A stretch of DNA of 64,000 nucleotides from Ectocarpus siliculosus. Lineage: Eukaryota; Sar; Phaeophyceae; Ectocarpales; Ectocarpaceae. Below, piece by piece: positions 34,507-46,731 of the stretch. The notes beneath the pieces are model-generated. The model was not told where the DNA came from and searched no databases. It saw only the letters and a program-made list of their open reading frames with translations. Both the position numbers and the translations under genes were made by a program. Position 1 is the stretch's first letter. Every line of letters starts with the position of its first letter. The DNA is taken from positions 3,597,544 to 3,661,543 of the forward strand of contig FN649758.1 of NCBI GenBank assembly GCA_000310025.1. Reading direction: 5' to 3'.

Positions 34507-37500
34507 ATGGCGGCAGCTTCATCCTCTACTGGCACGACGTGCACAGAACCGGAACACGGTGAGTGAACGAAAGCGTCACCCCGTCTATGATGCTTTTGTG
34601 GGGGGGATGGGGCTTTGGCGGATCTATTGGGCATTGCCTGGGACATGTACTGTAGGTGGATGCCCATGGAAGTTTCCCCGGAGATGTCCGTCGGGGAGAT
34701 GCCCGCTACAATCTCTTTCGTCCATGGACATGCATGGGCTCGTCGGTAACCGTCCATGGATGTACCCGAGAACCGGTCCGTGGACGTGTCCCATGGGCAT
34801 GCGAACCCTTGTCGCCCCATGTACTCTTCGCCACAGTGCAGGGAAGGCTCGCCCATGAATATACACCCGGGGGCGTTGCCTTAGGATATACCGTAGGATG
34901 CGAGAGAGAACTCACCGTTTGGTGATATCGCACGTACCGGTGATATCGCATAAAAATCCAAGAGCCAATCGATTTATTTCGATTATCGCACAGGGTTCGG
35001 TGATATCGTGCGGGGGGGTGCCATATCACCGATACCGAGCCCCGATTGGCTCCGGGGCTGCCAGACACCTCCGTGCGATGAAAAACCAAGAACGAAATCA
35101 TTTCGTTCGATATCGCACGGACCGGTGATATCGCACTGGCTGTGCTAAGAAGTCAAGAACCAAATCATTGTAACATCGATCGCACCCCCGTGCGTTCTCT
35201 CCCATCCTTACGGTAGATATCGCGGCACATGAAGCAGCAGTAGTGGATGCGATTTTCGTGAACCACAGGGTTAGTCGAGAGTGTTGGCGAGCGCGATTTT
35301 TGTAGCCCACGGATTTGCCACGAAGTCGCCGCTGTACTAAATAGCGCGTGAGTTACTCTGCGATACCACCAAACAGATTGTTTTCACGTTTGGCACTGCG
35401 ATGCGTAGACGACGAGCTCTGAGCCGCGAAACCGCGAAACCAAGGAACTGGGAACGATGGACGGCATGAGGAACACCCACTCGTCGTCGCTGCAGTACCC
35501 CTAGGCCCAGTGACCCTTGCGATATTTCGATAGTTCTGCTTCGTATATTGCTACATCTTCTGGCAGTATTCGCTGCGGTGACGCATGCTTATCCCGGCCC
35601 CTCTATCCCACTACTGCATGCTGTACCATCTGATCGTGTCGTCGGGAGCAGGGAGGGCTACCGAGGAGGACTCGGCTATCATGACGTCTAGGCCCTTCAG
35701 CAGGGACGTCTCACAGGAGGCGCCATTGCCCCTGGGCAGAAGGCTGCTGCGCGCGGTACGGTGGTCCCTGCGAGGACAAAGAGTTGTTTGGCGTCCATGA
35801 TGGTGCTGTTGTCGTGTTGCTATTTGCTGTTAGCAAGAGGTGTTGCTATTAGCTGTTGGCAAGATATCCCATGGGTGCAGGCGGCCCGCCCTGGCCATCG
35901 TTATGTGCATGTAAATATACCTAAGCCATTGAGTTCCGTTGAATACCGCCAAGAAACTGCGTGGCTCACGGCTTGACCCCATTGGTATGGCCCCAACCCG
36001 AGACATGCACGTCCTTGTTTTGTGCCCATCCCTCGCAAACCCGCTGTAGCTTTTCACTCGTCAGCCTTCTTTTATCTTCTCCGTCTCCCCCGGCCTGTCT
36101 TTTGCTCATGTGAACAGTTTTCTCAGGGGATTAATCCAGCCTCGAGCATTCGCACACTGAAGGGCCTCTCCAACACTTCGAGGTCTTCGTCTGGGGATAC
36201 CGAGAATCTCACGCCGCCACCCGCACGCAGTGCCGTGGGGCCCAACAGCATGCTCTGGACGCTTTCCGAGGTCGGTGTTGAGTGCGTTCTTATTTCTGCA
36301 TTGCGTTAGCATACATCCGTGTTGCCGCCACAAGCTCCACGGGCCCAGCCAAAGGCTGTATTCGATGGCATTTACCATCTGAGGTATTCTTACAAAAAAA
36401 CAGTTGCAGGTACCATGCGCGTAGCCACGGCCAAAGTTATCCGCCAGCCGTCTTGTATCTCCGTGTCCCGCAGCCATAAATACCAACGGACCTGGGTATT
36501 TCCACCCACCTTTCCACCCATTCCGTCGGCCTGCGCTACCAGGCATCGTCACTGGGAGAAGAAGCAGGGTGGGAAACGATTGTGGAGCAGGATGGCATCA
36601 AACCGGCGATGGGGCTGACGTCTTTCCACTCGGAGAAACACGGCTTGCGACTTTGGGTCCAACCCGACAGCGTGCCGGTGCCGCTCTCACCAGGGCGCCA
36701 AGAAGCCTCGGGACCGATCCGGGTGCGCGACCTGGTCCAGACCGTGGAGTTCGAGGGCGGAGAACTGCAGGGGATTTTGGAGGTAGAATGCCTCCCTTGC
36801 GGACGCCGGTTTGACGCGCCCTTGCTGTTAGATTTCCCCGTCGATGGCAGGAACAAGGAAGAGCCCATCATCGACGCCCACGGCAGAATTCAATACGAGG
36901 TGAGGGGCATAGCCAAGCGTAAGGAGGGGGGCGTGTTCCCATGAAGGGAAGGCGCGGTTGGAGATGGGGAGCACCCGCGAAAGGTTCCTATCGAGATCGT
37001 AGTCGAGCTTGCGTATGGAATGCTGGGGTGGCCTTCGTGGGCTCCCCGTCGTGAGATTCCCGGTGTGAGATGCGGAGGATGTCGTAGCAAAGACCGATTT
37101 CAACAACGACGTCGCGTGATTTTCGATTTCCCCCTTTGCCCCTTGGGACAGTCACGCCTCAGAGCTAGAGTGCCCCTATTCACGTTTGTTTTCTTGTTTC
37201 CTGCTGCCCCCTGCCTCCCCATGCTAACAAAAACACAGATCCTTATCAAGGACCCTCGCTCCGAGAGTTGGGTCAGGGACCCCGAGAGTTCGATTCCGCC
37301 TGAGATCGTCCAGGATAACCAAGGCAAGGTCTACGTGAGAGCCCATGTCCGGCACTTCAGCTGTTGGGGGTTCTTCTTCAAGCCGCTCGACATTGGTCCT
37401 CAGCTGTTCCACAAGCAGACGATCCCTTGGGCGCAGAGCAAGCGGCACCAGAGCCTCATCCAGAACAATACCCCCAGGGGCGTGGACGTCCACATCTACG

Positions 37501-38357
37501 CCATGCGGATGTCCCAGTGGAGCGCCGCCCTGGAGTCTGTTAAGGCGGGGGCAGGGATAGAGGGCTTCCAAGCGAACTTCGAATTCACGGGGGATGTCCG
37601 TCAGAACGTCAACCCTGCCGCCCTGGTCCCCCAGATGGTGACTATACCTTCCGGCAATAGCCACTGGATTGAGGTTCCGCGAGTGGGAGCTGGCTTCCGA
37701 TCGAGCCGAAAGGCGGTGGTCATGATCGTCACGGAGTTCAACGACGAGAACGACGGCAAGAGGATGCGATTGGAGGCCGTGGAGCACCTCCGCAGCAGGA
37801 CCATGCTAACGGTAACCTTACGTGTGTCTGAAGAAGGCAAGGTAATCGGGAGCCCCGCCGCATCGGAAGCGGGAGGAATTCTGTCCCAATTGATGCGCGC
37901 CATCCAGAATGATGTCAATGCCACGCCAAACAACGCGCCTTCGACGGCGGCCCGAAGCCGCAGCGAGACCAACAGCGGGGTGAACATCGGTCTGGGTGCG
38001 GAGCGTCCGGGTGCGGAACAGTTCGTCGGTTCCCCCGCGATGGCGGAATCATCAGGCGACGACATCTCTCCGACTGGCGCGGGCCCTGCAGATGATGCCG
38101 CCGCCATAGCAACGTCTACCACGAGATCAGCTGGAGATGATGCGGCCGCTGTGACGGCGCCCACCGCGGTACCAGCAGAGGCTGCTGCTCCTGCTGCTGC
38201 TGCTGTGTCGGTGGCGGCCGTGCCCGAAGACCGCGAACCGCCTGCGGCCAAAGCTGCTGTTGACGACCCATGGGCTGGCGCTCGTTCAGATGCTCACCCG
38301 AATGCTTCTCCGTTCCCGGCAACCAAGTCCGCCGCTACAGTTTCTCCTGTTGCATAA
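34507..38357 (+). CDS. ZU5-like protein, tandem copy A (5 exons)
   Basis: Exons 34507-34558, 35652-35755, 36118-36270, 36543-36899 and 37239-38357 give 594 residues with every phase consistent. The exon pattern was confirmed by the second copy, which has the same phases and the same 119-codon exon 4. Residues 1-103 are Ser/Thr-rich and variable. Residues 104-222 include GLRLWVQPDSVP and LEVECLPCGRRFDAPLLLDF, which recall the pattern of ZU5 domains (hydrophobic strand, Pro-Gly turn, 'P.G..F..P..L'). Exon 5 opens with a segment ending VYVRAHVRHFSCWGFF, similar to the 'HFS' strand after ZU5 domains. A conserved domain follows (NNTPRGVDVHIYAMRMSQWS; PQMVTIPSGNSHWIEVPRVG) that I do not recognise. 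The last about 110 residues are Ala-rich and low complexity. No signal peptide or membrane segment is seen. Role unknown. Confidence 0.75.
34921..35230. repeat. cluster of GGTGATATCGCA motifs in intron 1
   Basis: GATATCG(C/T)(A/G) follows GGT or TTC at about 34921, 34940, 35001, 35109 and 35125, with a reverse copy (CATATCACCGATA) near 35022 and a partial one at 35217. AAGAACGAAATCATT near 35090 and AAGAACCAAATCATT near 35156 accompany it. The cluster is absent from the equivalent intron of the second gene copy as far as I can see. Confidence 0.65.
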
Positions 38358-41300
38358 GGCCGTGGACGGTCCGTGAGTTCCTCGTTACGGCGCTTGCAGA
38401 GCCACATAGAGTGCCATTGACTGCGACTAGCTTAGCAATTTAAGTGCTCTGTGCCCACCGCACCTGCACGAATTTTATGTGGTCCCTTGTTATCCTGCAG
38501 TGGCCACGGCGCATGGCCAAGTGGGGTGCTGATCGGTTTGAAGATTGGTTTTAGTGAGCGTAATTGTTCAACGGGATATAGCCACACATTTTTTTTTAAA
38601 CCCAGTCCACCAGACCAAGTGTTGTTTTTGTACTATTACTGGCACCCAAGACCTGGGACATGCAGGTCGGACGTAGTTTTGTTTTCTGTTCTTATTGGTC
38701 CACCGTCCACCGTTGATGGGATTTGGTGTCCGACTCGTGTTTCCCGCAACGCGAGTGGGGGCCAGGCTACCAGGCGTCAGCCTCAACCAGATCGCGATCG
38801 ATTGCTGCCTTCTTGTAGACAAACCTTATAGTTTACATGCAGCATTACACGATTCATCCCTATGGGGGGGAGGTGGGTGTTTCGGCATCGCCGCCCGCCT
38901 CCTTCTTCGATGGATACCTTGGGCCTACTACTGGCAAATGAGGTGCATTTTTGGCATAACTGTGTGTGCTGTCGGTATATATGCTCAGCGAACGGGGGCT
39001 GACACATTTACGCCGTCTGTGGCGTTGGACAGCTGGGCGTGCGGCGTGCGTGGGTGCGTTTCTTAGGTTAGCAATATGCTCAACGAGCGGGGTCCATCAC
39101 GTTTAGGCCGTCTGTGTCGTTGTGTCCGTGTTTTTTTTGTCAGCGTCAACAGTGCTAACCGGCTGGCCGGCGAAAGGGTTTCAACAATATAAGCGGCATT
39201 CAACCAACAACGTGGAACGCGTTTACTACTGTAGGCATCGAACTCTCCCGGCAACGGGGCTATGAAAGAGATTCAGCGATGGTGTCCCGCATCCGGATGC
39301 GAAGCACAAGCATGTACGTAGCACTACCGCTGCCCCTCTTTTTGTTCGAGCACCATACATGGCCGGCCGTGATTGGCGTATCATACTCCCTATCCGACAT
39401 GCCGCTGCTGCCTTTTGAGCTCGCCACTTGCTTCAGCACGTCGTCCCTGCAATTTTTGTCTGGATCTCGCTCCACTAAACCCGTCGTTCAATGACTGGTA
39501 TTTCCAGCATTCCTCGGTGTTCGAGCGTGCCTGATGGACTGGCCCGGAAAGACAAGGTGGGGGCAGGCGATGTACTTCTCCCGTGTTAATACCGGTGTCG
39601 ATACGAGGCCCGCAGTTATCATACGGATAGCGCCCGCAGTTAAGAAAATATTGTTAAGAAATTGAGGCTCAACTTTCGAAGAAAAATAAGAAAAAAGGGC
39701 TAAGAAACACCGTTCAATCTCGGCAACAACATAGGAAGCGCCCTAATAAGAAACGTGATGGTGCGATACCCCCAAGACGTACGAAACAAGGGGTAGCTGG
39801 GGGAGCGTGTCCAGTAAGAAACGTCCCGCTGCTGCTCCTTCGGTGCTCCCTACCTGGCTGAAGAGTGCATGGTTTTTGGAGGGAGGAGAGTGGTACTGCC
39901 ATACATCGTGAACAACCACATGCTGTCCGCTGTAGTACGGGTTTGATGGCACTCGCCACCGCCTCTCTTGAGGGCTTGAAGAAAAGTGGATTGTCCTCAG
40001 AGATCAATAGATAGGCAGAAATGAGAAAATGCGAAGTACTTCTAAGAAAGAAGATGATCAAGAGGATGCGACAGTCCAAAGGAGTAAGAAATGCTTTTTA
40101 AGGAAATGGACGACTTTATAGGCAGGTCCTTCGACCCAAAAATAAGGGATTGAGGCTCGACCCGATGTTGACGTGCGTATCTGTACAGGGTACAGGTCAC
40201 CGGAGCACATACATAATTTTTATTGCACAAGATCCTGTAAACCACAGACAGACACTGTTACGAGGATAAATACAAAACACAAAAAGACTACCCATTCAAG
40301 GTACACCCACAGTCGAACGGGATGTGTTGGAGACACTCTCTTAGAGTGAAATAAAAGAAACAGCAATCAAGGGCGACGAGCGACGGAGCGATGATGGCGA
40401 CTCGAGTAGAAATCGATACACAGAACAGAAGTGATCCGACAAAAAAAAAAAAAAATGCCGACGAACACGGGCAAGCGATATGGCGACGAGGAACTTCACG
40501 ATTCATGAAGGCATGAAGGCTCAATGTTCCAACACATTTCTTCCCACCAAGCAACCATTTGGGCCTTTCTTGGTCAACCTTGTCTTTTACGAGGGTCACA
40601 ACGTAGTGCGTTCTCCGGACCGTTCCTCGCGATTTATTTTCCGGGCCGGTCACCTTCCATTCCTCCGTTTTCCGTGCCTCTCACTTACCCACCACTCAAT
40701 CCATTTCCATCGTCGCTGGATTTCGAGTCCACCGTAGAGGGCAGCCAGCTTGAGAAGGGACAGAGTTAGGGGCGAGCTTTCGCTGGCGAGAACACACCAC
40801 CAGCGCTCCGGGGAGTGCCGCTTCACCCGACCACAGAACAAGAGGTGGTTTCCGCGGGGTCCGCGGGACATACATGTGAGTTCACCTGCGATTAGTCCCA
40901 CTTCCCTTTCAGAGCACGAGAGGGAGAGGAACATGCTGTAATTTTCTTCTCACCTCCGAGAGTACGCTGTAGAGAGCTCCCGCCTCATTGTGGTGCTCCT
41001 TGCGACGAGAGCTCGCAACAGGCAACTCGACGGAGTATAATGGTGAACGTAGGTGAAAGAGCACCGTCTTGTTCCTGTCTGTGTTATCGGGGGTCATGAT
41101 AATAATGTGCAAATTTGATCACGAAGAAAGATGATGAATACGTGGGTGCGTGCGTGGTGTCCACGCAATTCAGGGTAGTGTGTGAACCCCGGCTCACCTC
41201 TCCCTGTGTGGTATGTTTTCTTCGGCCCACAGAAAGCATTTCCCGTGTGTCTGACCATGCCAGCGGATAGAAAGCACTCGGGTGGCTGAAGGGTTAACGA

Positions 41301-42356
41301 GTCGAGTGCACCCTCCCCTGTCCCTCCCCTCCCCTCCCCTCCCCTGATTGTTAAGGGCGGCAGTCTGTCCACAGGAACGCGGACACTTTTTTTCTCTCTC
41401 TCTTGGAACACAAAAATAGTTACTCGCAACTTCCGAGCCTCGAATGATCGCATGAATCTGTCGTATGCTGTGGCGTGATTTTCTTGCCCCAGGCTAGCGC
41501 ATGCGTGTTGTTGTTGTCTTCACATTAAAAACCGTTCCGATCTCTCTCTATCCAGTACCTTCGTATGTCCGTACTGATCCAACATTCGACGCGGTCGATT
41601 CCCGTGGTCACAGGTTAACTTACCCTAAAAAGGTTCTCTCAAATAAACTGGCCCCGAGGGGTCCGCAAGTCAATAGAAATCAACGACAGATATTCCGGAA
41701 TCCTCCATTCCCTCTGTGCGCTATGCGAGGTATCAACTGAGACTAGCAGTCACTATCTATCATGGGCCGGAGAGAAAGAGGTACACCCCCGTGGTTCAAT
41801 CTTGGTACTTCACAACGCAAGCAGAGACAAGGCCATCCGGCACAGAAAAGGAGAGAAAAAAAGAGAGAAAAAGAGAAAAAAGAGAAAAAATAAATAAACA
41901 AAGAATAAGAATTGCGTGTATGGCATTGCTAAGTCGCGAGGCTCTGCAGTCAGTACCGGATTGTCTTTCCTTGAAAAATAATGCCGCCGCATTAATTCAA
42001 GTATATTGATTGTGGCCGAACTACAGTAGTAGACTCTATTGGACATACATGTCGTATCAGACGAATGTAGCGTGTAGCGCGTAGCGTGGTATGTGGCGTT
42101 GTTGCGCCGCAAATAATCTACAAGTCGTTTTTCGCCCTCGCCGTTCTCAACTTGGAACGAATGTTCGCGCGGATGTGATGACAGCATCTCAGTCGTGAAG
42201 AGCATGAAGAAACCGGACTGCTCGTATATGAACGCCTGTGTCGCCCCCCTTTCTCTGCCCGTTCTTTGTCGCTCTATCTTGCGCTCAACCCTCTCATTTC
42301 CAGCGTTTGAGCACTCGGCCGGTTCCTCCCCCCTGTTCTTTTGGAAATAGCTGACG
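38358..42356. other. intergenic between tandem gene copies
   Basis: The first about 450 bases form the 3' flank, which is repeated after the second gene (ACCCAGTCCACCAGACCAAG at about 38599 and 47208). The stretch 39640-40090 has many TAAGAAA motifs. From about 40350 the upstream flank of copy B begins. One full AAC-family element lies at 41506-41832. No protein gene is supported. Confidence 0.5.
41506..41832 (+). mobile_element. AAC-family retroposon-like element, inverted relative to 31563-31895
   Basis: It begins GTTGTTGTCTTCACATTAAA and stays nearly identical to the reverse complement of 31563-31895 through CTTGGTACTTCACAACGCAA. The element is inserted in the 5' flank of copy B of the duplicated gene. 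The high identity of the two copies suggests recent spread or gene conversion. Confidence 0.7.
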
Positions 42357-45300
42357 ATGGCTGCATCAACATCTTCTCCTAACGTGACTGACGCACTACT
42401 CGAACCAGGTGAGAAAACGATTCTTCCAGGTACCGTCGAAGATACTTGTCGAGAGTCGGGTGCCACTGGGTGGTGGTGTTTGCATTTGTTGCTGTTTGAC
42501 GTGTTTCCTCCTGGGACTACTTGTTGGTGGACGCCCAAGAAGAGAGTCCACGGGTATATCCGCCAACGTCTATAGATGCGTCCACGAACCGGTTTGCGGA
42601 TACATCCCTCCCATGGACTAGACTGCATGCTCACGTGCGCCTATTCGCCGGATGACGAAAACAGCCTAAACCCCAGCCTAAACCCCTAGTCTTGGGAATT
42701 AGAGCCCGCTTGACGCAAGCCACACATGGGGCACGTTGTTGATGCTCAATGCACAATGCTAAAAGGTTCGGGGTCTGTTTCGTTCAACCAACGCAATTAA
42801 TTTCGAAAACGCCATCCGTATGTAGACTATGTGCGTATTTTCCTAAAATACATCGGCGGGGGGTTCGGAATGCGTGTAGTTGCGGGGCAATCGAAATTCT
42901 AAGTGTTACATGTGAAAAGAGGGAATCGTCCTCGATAGACGTTGGGAAAGTAGGCCTTCATGAAGGTAATCTTAAACAAGGTTGTTGAAACGACGGCTTG
43001 CTATCGGACGACGGCAAAGAGGACGCCCTGTTGTTCTGAAGCATGAGAAAGAATGTGGCGCGAGAGATCCAACACTTGCAAGTTGATTGTGTCGCTGTGC
43101 AAGCGCGGGCTAGGTACTCGTCGAGGGCTAGGACTAGGTGTGAGAACTCCCTCCCCCGACAGACGAACAGACGCCGGTTTATTGTTATTATATTTCGCCT
43201 GCCCCCTATTGAAGCTCTAAGTTCTCCCTGTTCCACGTGGCTTTCACAGATCCATGGCCGGTGTTGCGGCAACAGTGATGCTTTGGTTGCGGTCGTGTTT
43301 TTTCGGCGCTGGTTGTGGGTGGGCGTCATATGATATTGTACTTCGTATGTACCAGGAGCCCTTGCATCACTCAAAATTGCGCACCACGTTGGTGTTCCTG
43401 CCGCCGGACGTAGAACATGCTCTATCGCAAGATTCCTTCACGAAGGAGCGACGCAAAAAGCCGTATCGTGCCGCAAGACTCACCAAGCATTCAGGTTGGT
43501 GTTGGCGGTCCACAGCCCAGCCCGTGTATTTAACCACGTGTATCCAGAACGCATGAGTAGTATAGAAGCCGAAATCAAACCATTGGACTAGTCAGCGCTG
43601 ACGTTTTGATTTCGGCTTCTACATAGCCTAGTCTAATTAACGGTTTGATTTGGGCTCCTTAGTCCGATAGCAAAGACGTTTTGAAACGACGCACATCCCC
43701 CCAAAAAGGGAGATGTATCAACCGCAAAGACCCCCTCTTGCTTGTGCTTCTCGAGCCCTCAGCGCCGATGTTCGGGCTTGGTGTCGTGCTCCAGTGCGTG
43801 AGCTTCACAAAAGTGTTCGTCGTTCGTTTGTGTTCCATGGGTGCACCCCTAACAGCGCAAAGATGTGCCAAACCACACCGGGGAAAGGAGTCTCGCCCAC
43901 GAGTACTTTTCTTCAGTTTTTTTCGGTGCCCCGCTTGATAGCACTGCACGGGGTGTTCTCCTCAACTTGAGACGTTCCTCTGACGAGGGGGGAATTGCAT
44001 TATGGAAATACAGGACAGTCGATGGAGGCGCGAACAAAGACGTGGCCCAGAGGGTTGGCATCCTAGACTGCTGCAGGCCGTGGGTTCGACAGGGAGTGCC
44101 TGTACCCAATAGCGCGTTAGACACGACACCACCAGCAGCGTGTTCCTTCCTTGAGTTTTGCAATTCCATGTGAAGACGACGGACTCTGAGCAGAATCCAA
44201 GAAACTGGGAGGGAATGGATAGCGTGATGAACACCCACGCGTCGTCGCTACCATACCCCCTAGGAGCTGGATGGAAGAATGACAAGCGTGTTCGCTCCTA
44301 ACGCAGTGACCATTGCCGCGACGCACGCTTTACCCCGGCCCCTCCATTGGCACTGCTGCATTCTTCATCATCGCTTCGTGTTGCGACAGCAGGAGCGCTG
44401 TTCGAGGAAGGCTTGGCGCCAGCATCGACGTCGTCTGGCGAGTACGACAGAGACGTCTCACAGGCGGCGGCATCGCCCCTGAGCAGAAGGCTTCGACGCG
44501 CGGTGCGATGATCCTTGCGAGCATACGGGGTCGCATCCGTGTTAGTATCCCTATTGGTATTTGCTTCAGGCAAGAGACCGTGTGCATGCAGGCCGCCCAA
44601 GTCGTCGTTTCGGATCATCGGCCGGAATCACGTTGTTCGCCGGTACCCATCAATGGACCGTGAAGTCCTCTTGAATATGCCCAAAGCACGATCTGGCGCA
44701 CCACTTGACCCCCGTCGGTATGGTGGCTCTGCCGACGCGTACTTCGTACTCCGTATACACATGCACGTTACACTCCGCGCTCATCCATCGCATCCCTGTT
44801 GTAATTTCCCGTCGGCCATTTGTATTTCTCTCTTGTCCCCTCTCTTCGGCCGATCTTTGCTCGAATTAACAGCTTTCTAGGGGGATTGATCCAGCCGCGA
44901 GAGTTCGCTCCTTCAAGCGCAGCCCCGCGACTCCAAAGCCAGGGTCCGCCGATACCTCGCATATCTCGCCGCCTTCCGGGTTCTCTGCCGGGGGCTCCAA
45001 CGTCGTTTCCGACGACGATGTAAGTCCGTTCTTTCGTTCCGCTCTGGAAAACATCCGAACTGTTGCTGCCGCTGAGGAAACTACCTTCACGGGCCCAGTC
45101 CAACGCTGCATGCGGTCTCTCTAACCCGTAGCACGAACGTTGGTTAAATTGACCACAAAGGTTTCCCCTCGCCGTCTTATGTTTCCAATCTACGAAAACA
45201 ATGATCTGTTGTCGAGTAAATCGGCCCTTCCACCCGCAAACAACACGCGACCTTTCACCACCAGGTGTCCTCACAGGGAGAGGAAGAACGCGACTGGGAA

Positions 45301-46731
45301 ACGATTGTGGGGCAGGATGGCATCAAACCGGCGATGGGGCTGACGTCTTTCCACTCGCAGAAACACGGCTTCCGACTTTGGGTCCAGCCCGACAGTGTGC
45401 CGGTGCGGTTCTTGCAAGACCAGCAGGCCTCAGGCCCGGTCAGAGTGGGCGACTTGTCCCAGACCGTGAGTTTGGAGGGTGGAGAACTGCAGGGGGTCTT
45501 GGAGGTAGAATGCCTCCCATGCGAGCGCCGGTTTGACGCGCCCTTGATGTTGGACTTCCTCGTCGACGGGGATAGCCACGGTGACCGCATTATTGACTCC
45601 CACGGCAGGATTCAATACGAGGTGAGCTAGTAATCATCACCAGGGAGGAAGAACGTTTTCCCCTACGGGGAGACGTTGTTGGAGATGGGGAGCACCCATG
45701 AGATGCTGATGTCGAGAGCGTAGTCGAGATGTTGTGTGGATGCTCGGGTGGCTTTGGTAGACTGCCCGCCCGACATGAGCTTAGCAGAGGATGTTGCAGC
45801 AATGGCCATTTCAACAGCGACATCACGCGCTTTCGATTTCCCCCTTGGGACAGTCAGGTCTCAAAGCTAAAATGCCCGTATTCACGTGTGTCTCCTTGTT
45901 TACTGCTGCCCCCTGCCCCCCCCATGCCAAACTATCACTCAGATCCTTATCAAGGACTCTCACTCCGAGAGATGGATCAGGGACCCCGAGCCTTCGATTC
46001 CGCTGGAGATCGTCCAGGATAACCAAGGCAAGGTTTACGTCAGAGCCCATGTCCTGCACTTCAGCTGTTGGGGGCTCTTCAAGACGAAACCGCTCGTATT
46101 TGGTCCTGAGCAATACCACACACAGACAATCCCCTGGGCGCAAAGAAGGCGGAATCAGAGCGTCATCAAGAACAATACCCCCGGGAGCGTGGACATCCAC
46201 ATCTACGCCATGCGGATGTCCCAGTGGAGCGCCGCCCTGGAGTCTGTTAAGGCGGGGGTAGGGATAGAGGGCTTCCAAGGGAACTTCGAATTCACCGGGG
46301 ACGTTCATGAGAACGTCAACCCTGCGGCCCTGGTCCCCCAGATGGTGACTATACCTTCCGGCCATAGCCACTGGATTGAGGTTCCGCGAGTGGGAGCTGG
46401 CTTCCGATCGAGCCGAAAGGCGGTGGTCATCATCGTCACGGAGTCCAACGACGAGAGCGGCGGCACGAGAGTTCGAATGGAGGCCGTGGAGCACCTCCGC
46501 AGCAAGACCATGCTAACGGTAACCTTACGTGTGTGCGAAGAAGGCAAGGTTATCGGGAGCCCCGCCGCCGCGGAATCGGGCGGCATTCTGTCGCAGGTAA
46601 TGCGAGTCATCCAGAATCAGGTAAATGCCACGCCACACAACCCGCCTTCCACGGCGGCCAGAACCAACACGGCGACGGGCGCAGGTGCGGGGAGTCTGTT
46701 TGTTGCTTCCCCCGCGATTGCGGGAGTTTAA
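42357..46731 (+). CDS. ZU5-like protein, tandem copy B (5 exons), shortened tail
   Basis: Exons 42357-42408, 44393-44502, 44873-45019, 45265-45621 and 45943-46731 give 484 residues. As in copy A, 222 residues precede exon 5 and all phases agree. Exon 1 (MAASTSSPNVTDALLEP) is 17 codons plus one base in both. Exon 4 and the first 250 codons of exon 5 are very close to copy A (ALVPQMVTIPSG.SHWIEVP identical but for one residue). A stop after SPAIAGV removes the Ala-rich tail present in A, although the DNA beyond it still resembles A. Intron 1 is longer (about 2 kb) and holds a foldback sequence. Both copies have intact splice sites and frames, so B is probably functional rather than a pseudogene. 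Function unknown; ZU5-like assignment as for A. Confidence 0.75.
43563..43621. repeat. foldback inverted repeat, 17-bp arms
   Basis: TAGAAGCCGAAATCAAA and its exact reverse complement enclose about 25 bases with a CAGCGCTG palindrome. A degenerate third arm (GGTTTGATTTGGGCTCCT) follows near 43641. It resembles the end of a small inverted-repeat element. It lies in intron 1 of copy B. Confidence 0.75.
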
